49,492 nucleotides of DNA, taken from NCBI GenBank assembly GCA_903929765.1, contig CAIYVX010000050.1:1-49492 (forward strand). The letters run 5' to 3'. This document shows, in pieces, positions 9,756 to 17,997 of the stretch. Below the pieces are notes generated by a model. It searched no databases. It saw nothing but the letters and a program-made list of their open reading frames with translations, and had not been told where the DNA came from. This DNA comes from an uncultured Planctomycetia bacterium (GTDB taxonomy: Bacteria > Planctomycetota > Phycisphaerae > FEN-1346 > JAACEH01). Every line of letters starts with the position of its first letter. Position 1 is the first letter of the stretch. Made by a program: the position numbers and the translations under genes.

Positions 9756-11458
9756 GGCTTTTTCACGCCTTTCCGCACGTCGGGGAACCGCTTCTCGAAC
9801 TCCAGGTCGTTGGCGAGGAACTTGTGCTTGTATTGTTCGATGCCGCGCCGCCGGGCCGCCACAATTTCCAGATCGTAGGCCGTCCAGGCGCCGCGGGCCG
9901 CCAGTCGCACCTGCACCGGGGCCAGCCGTCCGGTATCGCGCTTGCTGCGGTACTCGATATTCTCGTGGCACAGGGCCGAGTCGACCGCGGCCGCCAGCGA
10001 GGCCAGGCCGTCGCCCCCGGCCAGGGCCGCTTCTTCGACGATCAGCGAATAGAACGGCGCCGTCTCCGACCAGGTCGGCGCCAGGCAATACGACCCCAGG
10101 GCCAGGCCCGTCTGCTCCAGCGCCGCATTGACCGCTTCCACGGCCTGGTGCTCCGACAGCTTTTCGCCGGTCAGACTCGAATAATGGGCCCCCTTGTTCA
10201 GGAAGGCCACCAGCGGCGAACCTTCCAGGAAACCGTCCACCCGGACCACGTCGCCCATATTGTAGCGGTACAGTCCCGCCGAAGAGGTCAGCAGGAGGAA
10301 GTATTCGCGGCCGGCCTCTAGTTCGTGGGCCAGCAGCGGCTCACCGCCCAGGGCTTGTCCGTCGCGCGCCGGGAGAAACTCGAAGAAACTCGATTCCAGA
10401 TCGAGCACCCCGGCCGACCCGTCATTGGAGAGGGGAATGGTCATGCGGCCCTCGCTGGCGATGAGGCCGATGTCGCGGACGGCCGCACCGCCGAAATAGC
10501 GCGGGAACTCCCGCAAATAAAGGCTCAGCGTCCCGCCCTTCCAGCAGCCGATGAGCGGCAACTGCCACGCGGTTTTGGGATAGAGATGTCCTTCGCGGGC
10601 GACGGCCTGGTCCAGTTCGCGGGCTCGCTCCGGCTCGGGCCGCAGGCGGCCTTCGACCTCGCGCCGCACTTCCGCCGGCAGATCCAGATCGCCCGAGAGC
10701 GTGCCGTCGGCCAGGTCGCGCAGCAGATCGGCCTTGCGCTCGTCCATGGCCCGGGCCAGGCCCAGGAGCGTGCTGGGATTGGGCGCCAGCGGCACCGTAA
10801 CCCGGTGGGCCAGGGCCAGCCGCGCCGCGACGTAATATTTGCTCTGAATATCTTTGATATGTGCCACGCACGAGGGCACGGCGTAGAGGTTCTTCGCTCC
10901 GGGGCGCTGCACTTGGGCCGTCAGGCCGGACGTGGCCCCGCACGGCAGGCCGCAGGGCGCCCGCTCGTCGTCCCAGGCCGAGTGGAATTGGAGAACTCTC
11001 ATCCGGCCCCCGCTGGCGATGTAGTGCGACCGGACGGCCTGGATGCCCCAAAGCATCCACCCCGCCCGGTACTCGGTCAGAAACGGTTCGGGCACCGGGA
11101 TGTATTTCGGCTGGCTCGTCGTGCCGCTGGTCATGGCGAACATGTGGACGCGCTGGCCGCGACCGAACATGGCGGCGAAGTCGCCCTGGCGGACCCGCGC
11201 GATGTAGGGGGCGTAGTCTTCGTAGCTGGTCACCGGCAGCCGGGAGCGGAAATCCGCCACGGAGCGGATCGCGGCGAAACCGTGGTCGCGCCCGAAGGCC
11301 GAATCCTGGTTGCGGCGAATCTTTTCCAGCAACGTCCGCTCCTGAACGCGGCGCTGGTCGCGCAGGCTGCGATTGAAGCGGGCCAGGTTGCGGCGGGCTT
11401 CCCAGGCGAAGGCCCGGATCAAGAGCGGCTGGAGCAGTCGGGAGAGGCTAGGCGGCAT
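9752..11458 (-). CDS. GH3-family acyl-adenylate/amide synthetase
   Basis: 568 residues, full length for the family. The ATP-binding motif MTSGTTSQPKYIPV lies near residue 110. ASEGRM, LYRYNMGDVVRV and the C-terminal KHKFLANDLEFEKR region are also GH3-type. Characterised GH3 enzymes (plant auxin and jasmonate conjugases) adenylate a carboxylate and join it to an amine or amino acid. Bacterial members are little studied. In this operon the obvious acid donor would be the product of the adjacent ketosynthase/ACP system. The start overlaps the hydrolase stop by 11 bases, and GGAGG precedes it. Confidence 0.9.
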   Translation of the reverse strand: MPPSLSRLLQPLLIRAFAWEARRNLARFNRSLRDQRRVQERTLLEKIRRNQDSAFGRDHGFAAIRSVADFRSRLPVTSYEDYAPYIARVRQGDFAAMFGRGQRVHMFAMTSGTTSQPKYIPVPEPFLTEYRAGWMLWGIQAVRSHYIASGGRMRVLQFHSAWDDERAPCGLPCGATSGLTAQVQRPGAKNLYAVPSCVAHIKDIQSKYYVAARLALAHRVTVPLAPNPSTLLGLARAMDERKADLLRDLADGTLSGDLDLPAEVRREVEGRLRPEPERARELDQAVAREGHLYPKTAWQLPLIGCWKGGTLSLYLREFPRYFGGAAVRDIGLIASEGRMTIPLSNDGSAGVLDLESSFFEFLPARDGQALGGEPLLAHELEAGREYFLLLTSSAGLYRYNMGDVVRVDGFLEGSPLVAFLNKGAHYSSLTGEKLSEHQAVEAVNAALEQTGLALGSYCLAPTWSETAPFYSLIVEEAALAGGDGLASLAAAVDSALCHENIEYRSKRDTGRLAPVQVRLAARGAWTAYDLEIVAARRRGIEQYKHKFLANDLEFEKRFPDVRKGVKKP

Positions 11459-12494
11459 GGGGCGCCCCCTCCACGACGGCCTGTGGCATGTTCTTATCGA
11501 GGAAAGAGCACGTTTGCCGGCGATACTCCTCCGGGGCGAGGGCGGCGGCCTGATTGTGCCGCGCCCCCGGCACTTGCCACAGTTGCTTCGCCCCCGGCTT
11601 GACGCGGTACAGCTCGGTCCGCTGGGCCGGGCGGACGTAGGCGTCGTCCTGGCCGTAGATGAACAGGGTGGGCACGTCGGCCAGGCGGGTCAGGGCCTTG
11701 CGGACCAGCGGATAGCGAACGCGGGCGGTCAATTCGGCATAGAGAATGGTCAAGGCCCGCAAGGTGGCCCAGGCCGCCGGCGGATGGGCCGGATTGGCGA
11801 CGTGACTGGAGGCGAAGATGATGGCCCAGCGGCGCATCAGATCTTCCACCATCAGGTCGGTCGAGAAGACGCCGTCGAGGACCAAAGCCCGAATGCGCCG
11901 CTGCTGGAGCGCCGCCAGCACCGCGGCGCAGGCCCCGCGGCTGACGCCGATGACGGCCACCGGGTGATCGTCGCGGCCGGCGAGCGACTCGACGTAGGCC
12001 ACGGCGGCCAGGAGATCGTCCACCTCGTGGTTGGTCACCCAGTGCGAGGGATGATAGTGTCCGCGATTGGAGCTTTCGCCGTGGCCCCGGAAATCGAAGG
12101 TGAAAATCCGGAAGCCCAGTTCGGCCAGTCCTCCGACGTGCCGGGCGGCCAGATCGCGCTGGCCGGCAAATTCGTGGGCGAAGATGACCGTGCCGCGAAC
12201 GGGAACTCCCGCCGGCGGCTCGGCCAGGGCGCCCATCAGGCTGGTGCCGTCGCGGCTGGGAAACTGGAGAACCTCGCCCGCGAACTTGCCCGTGCCCAAG
12301 TCCGGCGAAGTCGGCATTTTCGTGTCGAGGAACAACCGCAGAGAGATGCGCAGGTAACGCGAGAAGACGATCAGCCCGACGACCAGGATGACGGCGACGA
12401 CGGCCAGAACGACCCAGAGCCAGGGAAAGCCGGAGGCCTCCGGTTCATCGGCCAGCATCAAAAAAGGCCAGGCTGTCCACCCGCCAGCGCCCAT
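11448..12494 (-). CDS. Membrane-anchored alpha/beta hydrolase
   Basis: 348 residues from the ATG at 12494; the GTG immediately before is equally possible, and AGGAG lies just upstream of both. One hydrophobic segment (about 23-45, WLWVVLAVVAVILVVGLIVF) is followed by an alpha/beta hydrolase fold. That fold has an oxyanion region FAHEFAG, nucleophile elbow GVSRG (Ser), acid YGQDD and a likely catalytic His in GARHNQAA. This suits a thioesterase- or esterase-type enzyme that frees or transfers the acyl chain from the ACP, but nothing proves the substrate. Confidence 0.82.
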   Translation of the reverse strand: MGAGGWTAWPFLMLADEPEASGFPWLWVVLAVVAVILVVGLIVFSRYLRISLRLFLDTKMPTSPDLGTGKFAGEVLQFPSRDGTSLMGALAEPPAGVPVRGTVIFAHEFAGQRDLAARHVGGLAELGFRIFTFDFRGHGESSNRGHYHPSHWVTNHEVDDLLAAVAYVESLAGRDDHPVAVIGVSRGACAAVLAALQQRRIRALVLDGVFSTDLMVEDLMRRWAIIFASSHVANPAHPPAAWATLRALTILYAELTARVRYPLVRKALTRLADVPTLFIYGQDDAYVRPAQRTELYRVKPGAKQLWQVPGARHNQAAALAPEEYRRQTCSFLDKNMPQAVVEGAPHAA

Positions 12495-12516
12495 CACGGT
12501 CCGATCTCCTTTGAGC

Positions 12517-13806
12517 CTACGGCGCGTAACGCCGGACAATCACCGCGTCGTTCTGGCCGCCGAAGCCGAAGGATTCCGACAGGCAAACCTCGACCTTAGC
12601 CGCCCGGGCGACGTTGGGCACATAGTCGAGATCGAGGCCTTCGTCGGGATCCTCATAGTTGATCGTCGGCGGGAGCATCTGGTCGCGCATCGCCAGCACG
12701 CAGGTGATCAGTTCCGAGGCTCCGGCCGCCGCGATCAGGTGTCCGAGGCTGCTCTTGACGCTGGAGACGGGAATCTGATAGGCCCGCGGCCCGAAAAACT
12801 TTTTCAGGCTCAGTGTCTCGATCTTGTCGTTCTCCGTCGTACTCGTACCGTGGGCGCTGACGTAATCGATGGCCTCGCGCGGCAGGCCGGCGTCGCGCAC
12901 CGCCGCTTCCAGACAGGCCAGCGGACCGCGGCCTTCCGGGTGGATGTCCGTCATGCGATAGGCGTCCGCCGACGAGCCGTAACCGACGACCTCGGCATGA
13001 ATCCGCGCCCCGCGGGTCAGGGCGTGGTCAAGCGTTTCCAGGATCAGCAGACTGCCGCCCTCGCCCATGACGAACCCGCTGCGCTTCTTGTCGAACGGGC
13101 AACTGGCTTTTTCGGGATGGTCGCGCGGCTCGGTGGCGATGGCCGTCAGAAGGTTGAAGCCCATGACGCCGAAGGGCTGAATCATCGAATGTGCGCCGCC
13201 GGTGAACATGACGTCGGCGTCGCCGCGCCGCAAGATCATCATCGCTTCCCCGATGGCCTGGGTGCTGGCGGCGCAAGCCGTCAGCGAGTTGGCGTTGGGG
13301 CCGAAGGCCTGGTAGAGGCGGGCCAGATGCGTCGCTGCCCGGCCTGGTTCCTGTTCCAGTTCGTTAATCGGATCGTACTGAATGGCCCCCTCGCGGCAGT
13401 AAGTCGCCGTGTCCACCTGGCCGTCTTTGCAGGCCGCGCCGATGCTCCGTGTGAAGGCGTCAAAATCCGCCGGACCTTCGCCGCTGGCAAAATAGACGCC
13501 GAAGCGTTCCGGGGCCACCTGTCCGAGCCGCAGGCCGCTATCGGCAAAAGCCATCTTCGCCGCCGCGACGGTGAAGTGGACATTGCAGCCGGAGCGGGCG
13601 AATTCTTCGGGGTGATCCGTATAGTCAGCCAACTCGAACGGTGGCACCTGGGCCGAAAAGGTGGTCGGATAGGCCGAGGCGTCGAACTTGCGAGTGCGCG
13701 AAACGCCGCTCCGGCCGGCCAGGATGCCCTGCCAGTTTTCTTCCACCGTCAGGCCCAGCGGTGCGACCATGCCCAGGCCGGTGATCACGACGCGGTTTCG
13801 AGTCAT
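12517..13806 (-). CDS. Beta-ketoacyl-ACP synthase (KS-alpha, FabF-like)
   Basis: 429 residues. The complete catalytic set is visible: Cys178 in LTACAAS, His319 in SAHGTST, and Lys351/His356 in SVKSSLGHL. The C-terminal SFGFGG loop is also present. It condenses an acyl starter with malonyl-ACP. It lies directly downstream of a catalytically degenerate ketosynthase (13968-15290), giving a KS-alpha/KS-beta arrangement as in type II polyketide and aryl-polyene systems. It is distinct from the housekeeping FabF at 39291-40529, so it is probably pathway-specific. Confidence 0.92.
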   Translation of the reverse strand: MTRNRVVITGLGMVAPLGLTVEENWQGILAGRSGVSRTRKFDASAYPTTFSAQVPPFELADYTDHPEEFARSGCNVHFTVAAAKMAFADSGLRLGQVAPERFGVYFASGEGPADFDAFTRSIGAACKDGQVDTATYCREGAIQYDPINELEQEPGRAATHLARLYQAFGPNANSLTACAASTQAIGEAMMILRRGDADVMFTGGAHSMIQPFGVMGFNLLTAIATEPRDHPEKASCPFDKKRSGFVMGEGGSLLILETLDHALTRGARIHAEVVGYGSSADAYRMTDIHPEGRGPLACLEAAVRDAGLPREAIDYVSAHGTSTTENDKIETLSLKKFFGPRAYQIPVSSVKSSLGHLIAAAGASELITCVLAMRDQMLPPTINYEDPDEGLDLDYVPNVARAAKVEVCLSESFGFGGQNDAVIVRRYAP

Positions 13807-13829
13807 AACAGCAGGCTCCAGAACAGCAG

Positions 13830-13871
13830 GCTTAAGGCTTAAGGCTTAAGGCTTAAGGCTTAAGGCTTAAG
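13830..13871. repeat. Six tandem GCTTAAG heptamers
   Basis: GCTTAAG is repeated exactly six times, head to tail, in the gap between the KS-like genes. Each unit contains the palindrome CTTAAG. A second, shorter array of the same heptamer lies at 15302-15329, on the other side of the KS-beta gene. Confidence 0.9.
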
Positions 13872-13967
13872 ACTTCAGAAACAACAAACAGCAACGCCAA
13901 GCGGAATAAGACATTTTACTATGGCGGCTGCAAACGGCGCATCCGCCCTACATAACGGCAAAGGCGG

Positions 13968-15290
13968 CTAGGTATTTCGCACGATCAGGGCGGCGGTCTG
14001 GCCCGAAATGGCCGCCGACAGCACGAGCACCGTTCTCACCTGGCGCTGGAGCGTCTGGCCGCGCACGGCGTTGATCGGGCAACGCTGATCGAGTTCTTCG
14101 CAGTTGCGAATCGGCGGCACGCGACCGGCGGCGATCATGCGGCAAGCCAGGGCCGCGCCCACGATGCCCTGGGCCGCCCCGATGTTGCCCATGCCGCCGG
14201 AGAACGCCGTTACCGGAACGTCGCCCAGGGTCTCGCGGATGGCCGTGGCCTCGGCGATGTCCTGGCCGAGGGTGCCCGAGCCTTGGGCGGCGACGACGTC
14301 GATGTCGGCGGGCTTGAGGTTGGCGTCGCGCAGCGCCGCACGAATCGCCAGGCGGATGGCCTGGCCGGAAGTTTCTGAAACGTTGGCTGTCGTGGCGGCG
14401 CAACTGGAGCCGAAGCCCGCGACCATCGCCAGCGGCTTATGCCCGCGCCCGGCGGCGTGGTCAACCGTTTCCATAATCAGGGCGGCCGAACCTTCCGCGC
14501 AGGCGTAACCGTCGCGGCAGACATCGAAGGGCCGGTGGGCCGCTTCGGGCCGGTCGTGGAAATGGGTCGTCGCGTTGCCCAGCAGATGGTGCCGCAGGAG
14601 CAGACTGGGATGAACCTTGCTCTCGGCCGCGCCGGCCAGCATCATGTCGGCCGTGCCGCGCGCCAGGTGGCGGAACGCTTCGCCCGCCGCCAGCAGCCCC
14701 GAGGCGTCGTTGCAGGTGATGGTGTTGGAGGGCCCCTGACAATCCCAGATGATGCCGACGTGGCAGGCCAGCATGTTCGGCAGGTACTTCAGCAGCCAGA
14801 GCGGAAAGGCCAGCGGAATGCCGTCGTGACCCCACTTGGTCATGTCGATCGAACCGTCCGGGCGGCGGGCGGCCATGATTGTGGCGGCCAACTCCGGCAA
14901 CTCGATCGGGATGAACCCGGCCCCGTAAAGGATGCCGAAGCGGGCATGGTTGAGGCCCGGAAGAATCGGCTCCGTGGCTGCGTCGCCCAGCGTCAGACCA
15001 GCTTCGGCCACGGCCCGGCCGACGGCCCCGACCGCCAGTTGAATGTCGCGGCACATGACCTTGGTGTTCTTGCGAAAATATTTGATCTGGTCCTTGCGCA
15101 TGCCGACGGAGAGGTCGGTCCCGGTTGGGAGGCGGCCGACCACGCGCGAGGCGCAGGCCGAAGTGTCGAACCCGGCCTCAAGGCCCGTGGCGGAACCGCC
15201 GGCGCACAGCGCGGCGAAGTTCGCGTCGGTTGTGTCCCCCAGCGGCGTCAGGGCCGAGGTGCCGGAGATGACCACCTGTCGTTCTTGCAC
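13968..15290 (-). CDS. Chain-length-factor-like ketosynthase (KS-beta), catalytic residues lost
   Basis: 440 residues with the overall thiolase/KS fold pattern. The nucleophile region reads TITCNDASG, so the Cys is one place early and Asn194 (or Asp195) occupies the catalytic position. The first His is replaced by Gln336 in AAQGSGT, and the Lys/His motif reads SGGMGNIGAAQG with Asn369 in place of His. Loss of all three sites is typical of chain-length factors that pair with an active KS. Its partner is probably the next gene (12517-13806). It likely helps set the chain length of the locus product. Confidence 0.85.
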   Translation of the reverse strand: MQERQVVISGTSALTPLGDTTDANFAALCAGGSATGLEAGFDTSACASRVVGRLPTGTDLSVGMRKDQIKYFRKNTKVMCRDIQLAVGAVGRAVAEAGLTLGDAATEPILPGLNHARFGILYGAGFIPIELPELAATIMAARRPDGSIDMTKWGHDGIPLAFPLWLLKYLPNMLACHVGIIWDCQGPSNTITCNDASGLLAAGEAFRHLARGTADMMLAGAAESKVHPSLLLRHHLLGNATTHFHDRPEAAHRPFDVCRDGYACAEGSAALIMETVDHAAGRGHKPLAMVAGFGSSCAATTANVSETSGQAIRLAIRAALRDANLKPADIDVVAAQGSGTLGQDIAEATAIRETLGDVPVTAFSGGMGNIGAAQGIVGAALACRMIAAGRVPPIRNCEELDQRCPINAVRGQTLQRQVRTVLVLSAAISGQTAALIVRNT

Positions 15291-15301
15291 GATTACTCCA
15301 G

Positions 15302-15329
15302 GCTTAAGGCTTAAGACCTAAGGCTTAAG
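15302..15329. repeat. GCTTAAG heptamer array, second copy
   Basis: Four units: three exact GCTTAAG and one ACCTAAG (15316-15322). They lie just upstream of the KS-beta gene on the minus strand, in the dehydratase/KS-beta gap. A further CTTAAGGCTT lies at the end of the dehydratase gene near 15372. Confidence 0.85.
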
Positions 15330-15372
15330 GAACGGCAGGGCAGAGACAAGCTCTGCCCCTACGAAAAAAATC

Positions 15373-15864
15373 TTAAGGCTTGGCGGCGAAGGCCGTCCGC
15401 AAGGTTCTCATGCGCAACAGCCTGACGAAGTCCGGCGAGAAGACGAAGTTTTCCTCGCCGAACGTTTCCCCGGCCATGTTCTGGTCCAGGTGTACGAACA
15501 TCATTTCGATCTCGGCCACCAAATCTTCCCCGCAGGTGATTGTGCCGCGCACCGAGGCGCCTTCGGGCTTGATCTGGTCGATGACCTCGACGTTGTAAAC
15601 GATCTGGTCGCCGGGAATCGCCTGGCGGTGGAATTTGGCCCGGCCGATCTTGGCCAGGATGACTTTTTCGCGGAAATCCGTGGCCTCGCCGACCAGCACG
15701 CCGCCGGTCTGCGCGAAACCCTCGATCATCAGGCTGGCCGGATGGGTCGGATAGCCGGGAAAATGGTCATGGACATGCTCTTCGGCCAGCGAGACATTTT
15801 TCAGGCCCCGGGCGCTTTTGCCGGGCTGGAAATCGAGGAAGCGATCAACCCAGAACCATCTCAT
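15373..15864 (-). CDS. FabZ-like 3-hydroxyacyl-ACP dehydratase (1)
   Basis: 163 residues, hot-dog fold pattern. The catalytic His lies in VHDHFPGYPTHP and the catalytic Glu in LMIEGFAQ, matching the His/Glu pair of FabZ. It dehydrates 3-hydroxyacyl-ACP to enoyl-ACP in the cytoplasm. It is somewhat longer than FabZ (about 150), with a C-terminal helical extension. It is paired with a second dehydratase across the ACP gene, which points to repeated formation of double bonds, possibly a polyene, or to different chain-length preferences. Confidence 0.85.
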   Translation of the reverse strand: MRWFWVDRFLDFQPGKSARGLKNVSLAEEHVHDHFPGYPTHPASLMIEGFAQTGGVLVGEATDFREKVILAKIGRAKFHRQAIPGDQIVYNVEVIDQIKPEGASVRGTITCGEDLVAEIEMMFVHLDQNMAGETFGEENFVFSPDFVRLLRMRTLRTAFAAKP

Positions 15865-15887
15865 CCGTCAAACCCTCATCAAAGACA

Positions 15888-15938
15888 GAAACCCAAGAGG
15901 CGACCGGGAATCACGGGGACGCCGACGCCTTGGGTTTC
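15888..15938. other. Stem-loop in ACP/dehydratase gap
   Basis: GAAACCCAAGAGGCG (15888-15902) pairs, with one bulged A, to CGCCTTGGGTTTC (15926-15938). It lies between the dehydratase start and the ACP stop. No T-run is seen, so it could be an mRNA-stability or attenuation structure. Confidence 0.4.
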
Positions 15939-15987
15939 GGGTGTACCGCCGCCGGCCGCGCCGAGCGACCGCCGGTCCAACTGCGTT

Positions 15988-16392
15988 TCAGGCCGTCGTA
16001 CCGGACGAATTCAGCTTGGCCTCGATGTACTTGCAGATCATCCCGACCGTGACCAGATTGGGAACCTTCTGAATGTCCGGATCCTTCTCGAATTCGGTCA
16101 TGTTCGCGTAGGGCATGCGTTTCTTCAGTTCCTCAAGGCCGACCGGGGTCAGCTTGCCGGCCTGGACGAATCGCTCGTCGGTGAACATGTTGTCGGGCAC
16201 CAGGTCGCCGCGCGGAATCTTGAGGCTGAATTCTTTTTCCAGGCGGAACCCGATGTCGAGATAGTCGATCGATTCGGCCCCCAGGTCCGGTCCCAGCGTG
16301 GCTTCCGCCGTAACCTGATCCTCATCAACGCCCAGCGCGCCAACCAGCGCCTCGCGCACCTTCGCAAAAATCTCTTCGGAACTCAATGCCAT
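15988..16392 (-). CDS. Extended acyl carrier protein (pathway ACP)
   Basis: 134 residues against about 78 for a normal ACP. The phosphopantetheine attachment site is Ser41 in LGAESIDYLD. Helix I (EEIFAKVREALVGALG) and helix II (FRLEKEFSLKIPRGDL) are standard. Between helix II and the final helix (LVTVGMICKYIEAKL) lies an insertion of about 40 residues rich in Pro, Lys and Asp. It should carry the growing chain for the flanking KS, CLF and dehydratases. No dedicated phosphopantetheinyl transferase is in the window. It is clearly distinct from the housekeeping acpP at 40620. Confidence 0.88.
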   Translation of the reverse strand: MALSSEEIFAKVREALVGALGVDEDQVTAEATLGPDLGAESIDYLDIGFRLEKEFSLKIPRGDLVPDNMFTDERFVQAGKLTPVGLEELKKRMPYANMTEFEKDPDIQKVPNLVTVGMICKYIEAKLNSSGTTA

Positions 16393-16422
16393 GACGGTAA
16401 CCTCCAGTTCACTATTGTCCTG

Positions 16423-16902
16423 TCACCCATTAACCTTAGCGGCTATGACGTTCCACCGCTGTCGCAGTGCCGCAACGATGGCCCGGTCGGTCTCGGCCTG
16501 GGCCGGGTCGGTGTCGGCAAGGTTGAAGGCCCGCAGCGTGAATCGGCCCTGCACCGTGACCTGCTCCTCGACCTGTCCGACGCCTTTGAAACTCCAAAGC
16601 CCCGGTTCCTGCTTGAGACATTCCACCGTGATCCGCATCGACGTTCCGGGCTTGAAAAACGCCCCGTACTTGACGTTGCGGGCCTCGTCGAGGACGACCA
16701 CGCTCTGAGCAAAATCGGTCGTCGCCCGGTGCAGCCAGGCCGCCGCCTGAATCAGGGCCTCGATCATCAGCACCCCCGGCGAAACAGGATACGCCGGAAA
16801 ATGGTCCTGAAGATACTCCTCGGCCAGCGTCAGGTTTTTCAGGGCCACGAGCCGCTTACCGCGCTCCAACTCGAGTACCCGGTCTGTCAGGTAAAACTTC
16901 AT
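16423..16902 (-). CDS. FabZ-like 3-hydroxyacyl-ACP dehydratase (2)
   Basis: 159 residues from the ATG at 16902, with AGGAT just upstream; the N-terminus MKFYLTDRV aligns with MRWFWVDRF of the first dehydratase. Catalytic His in LQDHFPAYPVSPG and Glu in LMIEALIQ are present. The two dehydratases share the LxNLTLAEEYLxDHFPxYP region and are paralogues bracketing the ACP. Role as for dehydratase 1; division of labour unknown. A longer in-frame start (17031) exists but has no ribosome site. Confidence 0.85.
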   Translation of the reverse strand: MKFYLTDRVLELERGKRLVALKNLTLAEEYLQDHFPAYPVSPGVLMIEALIQAAAWLHRATTDFAQSVVVLDEARNVKYGAFFKPGTSMRITVECLKQEPGLWSFKGVGQVEEQVTVQGRFTLRAFNLADTDPAQAETDRAIVAALRQRWNVIAAKVNG

Positions 16903-17052
16903 GCCGATCCTATCGCGGCTCATTTTAGCAACCGCGCCGCCGATTGCCAGAGTTTTTCCGGGCACGGTCCGTCCGTTGCCTCCGGCCACTCCAGAGACAG
17001 GAAAAGTAGCAAACCGGGACAAAGTTTGCAAGGTAAAAAGGGCCGGCGCCGG

Positions 17053-17997
17053 TCAGGATCCCCGGTGATCGATAATGTCACGAACGACATACCGTGGCCG
17101 CTGCTTGATTTCCGCGTACATGTGGCCCAAATACTGGGCCAGAATGCTGAAACAGACCAGTTGCACCGACCCCAGGATCATACTGATTATCAGCAGCGTC
17201 GTGAACCCGGAGGGAGCGTCGCCTTTGACAAAGTACAGGGCCAGATAATAGGCCGCTCCGGCCAACGTCGCCGCAACGCTCAGCAGGGCCAGCACGGAGA
17301 TGTATTCCAGCGGCTTGCTGCTGAAGGAAAAAACCGCCAGCAAAGCCCAGCGGATGTTGCCGACGAAGGAGTTGGTCGTGCGGCCGTCAAAGCGCGGCAA
17401 ACGCACATAGTTCACGCCGGTATGGCGAAAGCCCGTGTAGGCCCGCAGGCCGCGCAGGAAGACCATCCGCTCGGGAAAATCCGCCAGCAGACAATCGACA
17501 ACCTTGCGGTCCATCAGGCCGAAGTCTCCGGCGTCCACCGGCACGTTGATATCCGACAGCCGGCGAAACAGGCGATAAAAGGCCTTGTAGGCGACCTGCC
17601 GGAACAACGTTTCCTTGCGCTTGACGCGCACGCCGTAAACAATGTCGTAGCCGGCCAGCCATTGCTCGACCAGTTGCGGAATGACGTTCGGCGGATCCTG
17701 CAAATCGCCGTCCATCAGCACGACGGCGTCGCCGCGTGAGATTTTCATGCCCGACAGAAAAGCGTTCTGGCTGCCGAAGTTCCGCGTGTGGTTGACCACC
17801 ACCAGGCGGGGATCCTGGGCCGCCAGTTCGGCCAGGATTTCTCCGGCGTTGTCGGGCGAGGCATCATTGACATAAATAATTTCGTAGTTTTCGGTCAGCG
17901 TCGGCAGAATCTCGGTCAGTTGGCGGTAGAACTCCCGCACCGAACCGGCGTCCCGATAGCAGGCGATGATGATCGAGAGCCGTTTGGTCGTCTTCAT
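17053..17997 (-). CDS. Membrane GT2 glycosyltransferase (polyprenyl-phosphate type)
   Basis: 314 residues. The cytoplasmic GT-A domain has SIIIACYRDAG, VNDASPDN, the metal-binding VLMDGDLQDPP, and DAGDFGLMDRKVV. Two C-terminal transmembrane segments follow (about 229-255 and 265-290). This is the layout of dolichol/undecaprenyl-phosphate sugar transferases (DPM1, ArnC, GtrB-like). It probably loads a sugar onto a lipid phosphate at the inner face of the membrane, for use by the polytopic membrane proteins of the locus. Its start overlaps the transketolase stop (ATGA). Confidence 0.88.
   Translation of the reverse strand: MKTTKRLSIIIACYRDAGSVREFYRQLTEILPTLTENYEIIYVNDASPDNAGEILAELAAQDPRLVVVNHTRNFGSQNAFLSGMKISRGDAVVLMDGDLQDPPNVIPQLVEQWLAGYDIVYGVRVKRKETLFRQVAYKAFYRLFRRLSDINVPVDAGDFGLMDRKVVDCLLADFPERMVFLRGLRAYTGFRHTGVNYVRLPRFDGRTTNSFVGNIRWALLAVFSFSSKPLEYISVLALLSVAATLAGAAYYLALYFVKGDAPSGFTTLLIISMILGSVQLVCFSILAQYLGHMYAEIKQRPRYVVRDIIDHRGS

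Noticed and set aside
12388-13842. 484-codon plus-strand frame
   Set aside because: Antisense to the KS gene with its full catalytic triad; composition typical of GC-rich shadows.
13830-13871. CRISPR-like array
   Set aside because: Units are seven bases long, contiguous and without spacers.
15490-17739. 749-codon plus-strand frame
   Set aside because: Antisense shadow across dehydratases, ACP and glycosyltransferase, all of which have intact motifs on the minus strand.
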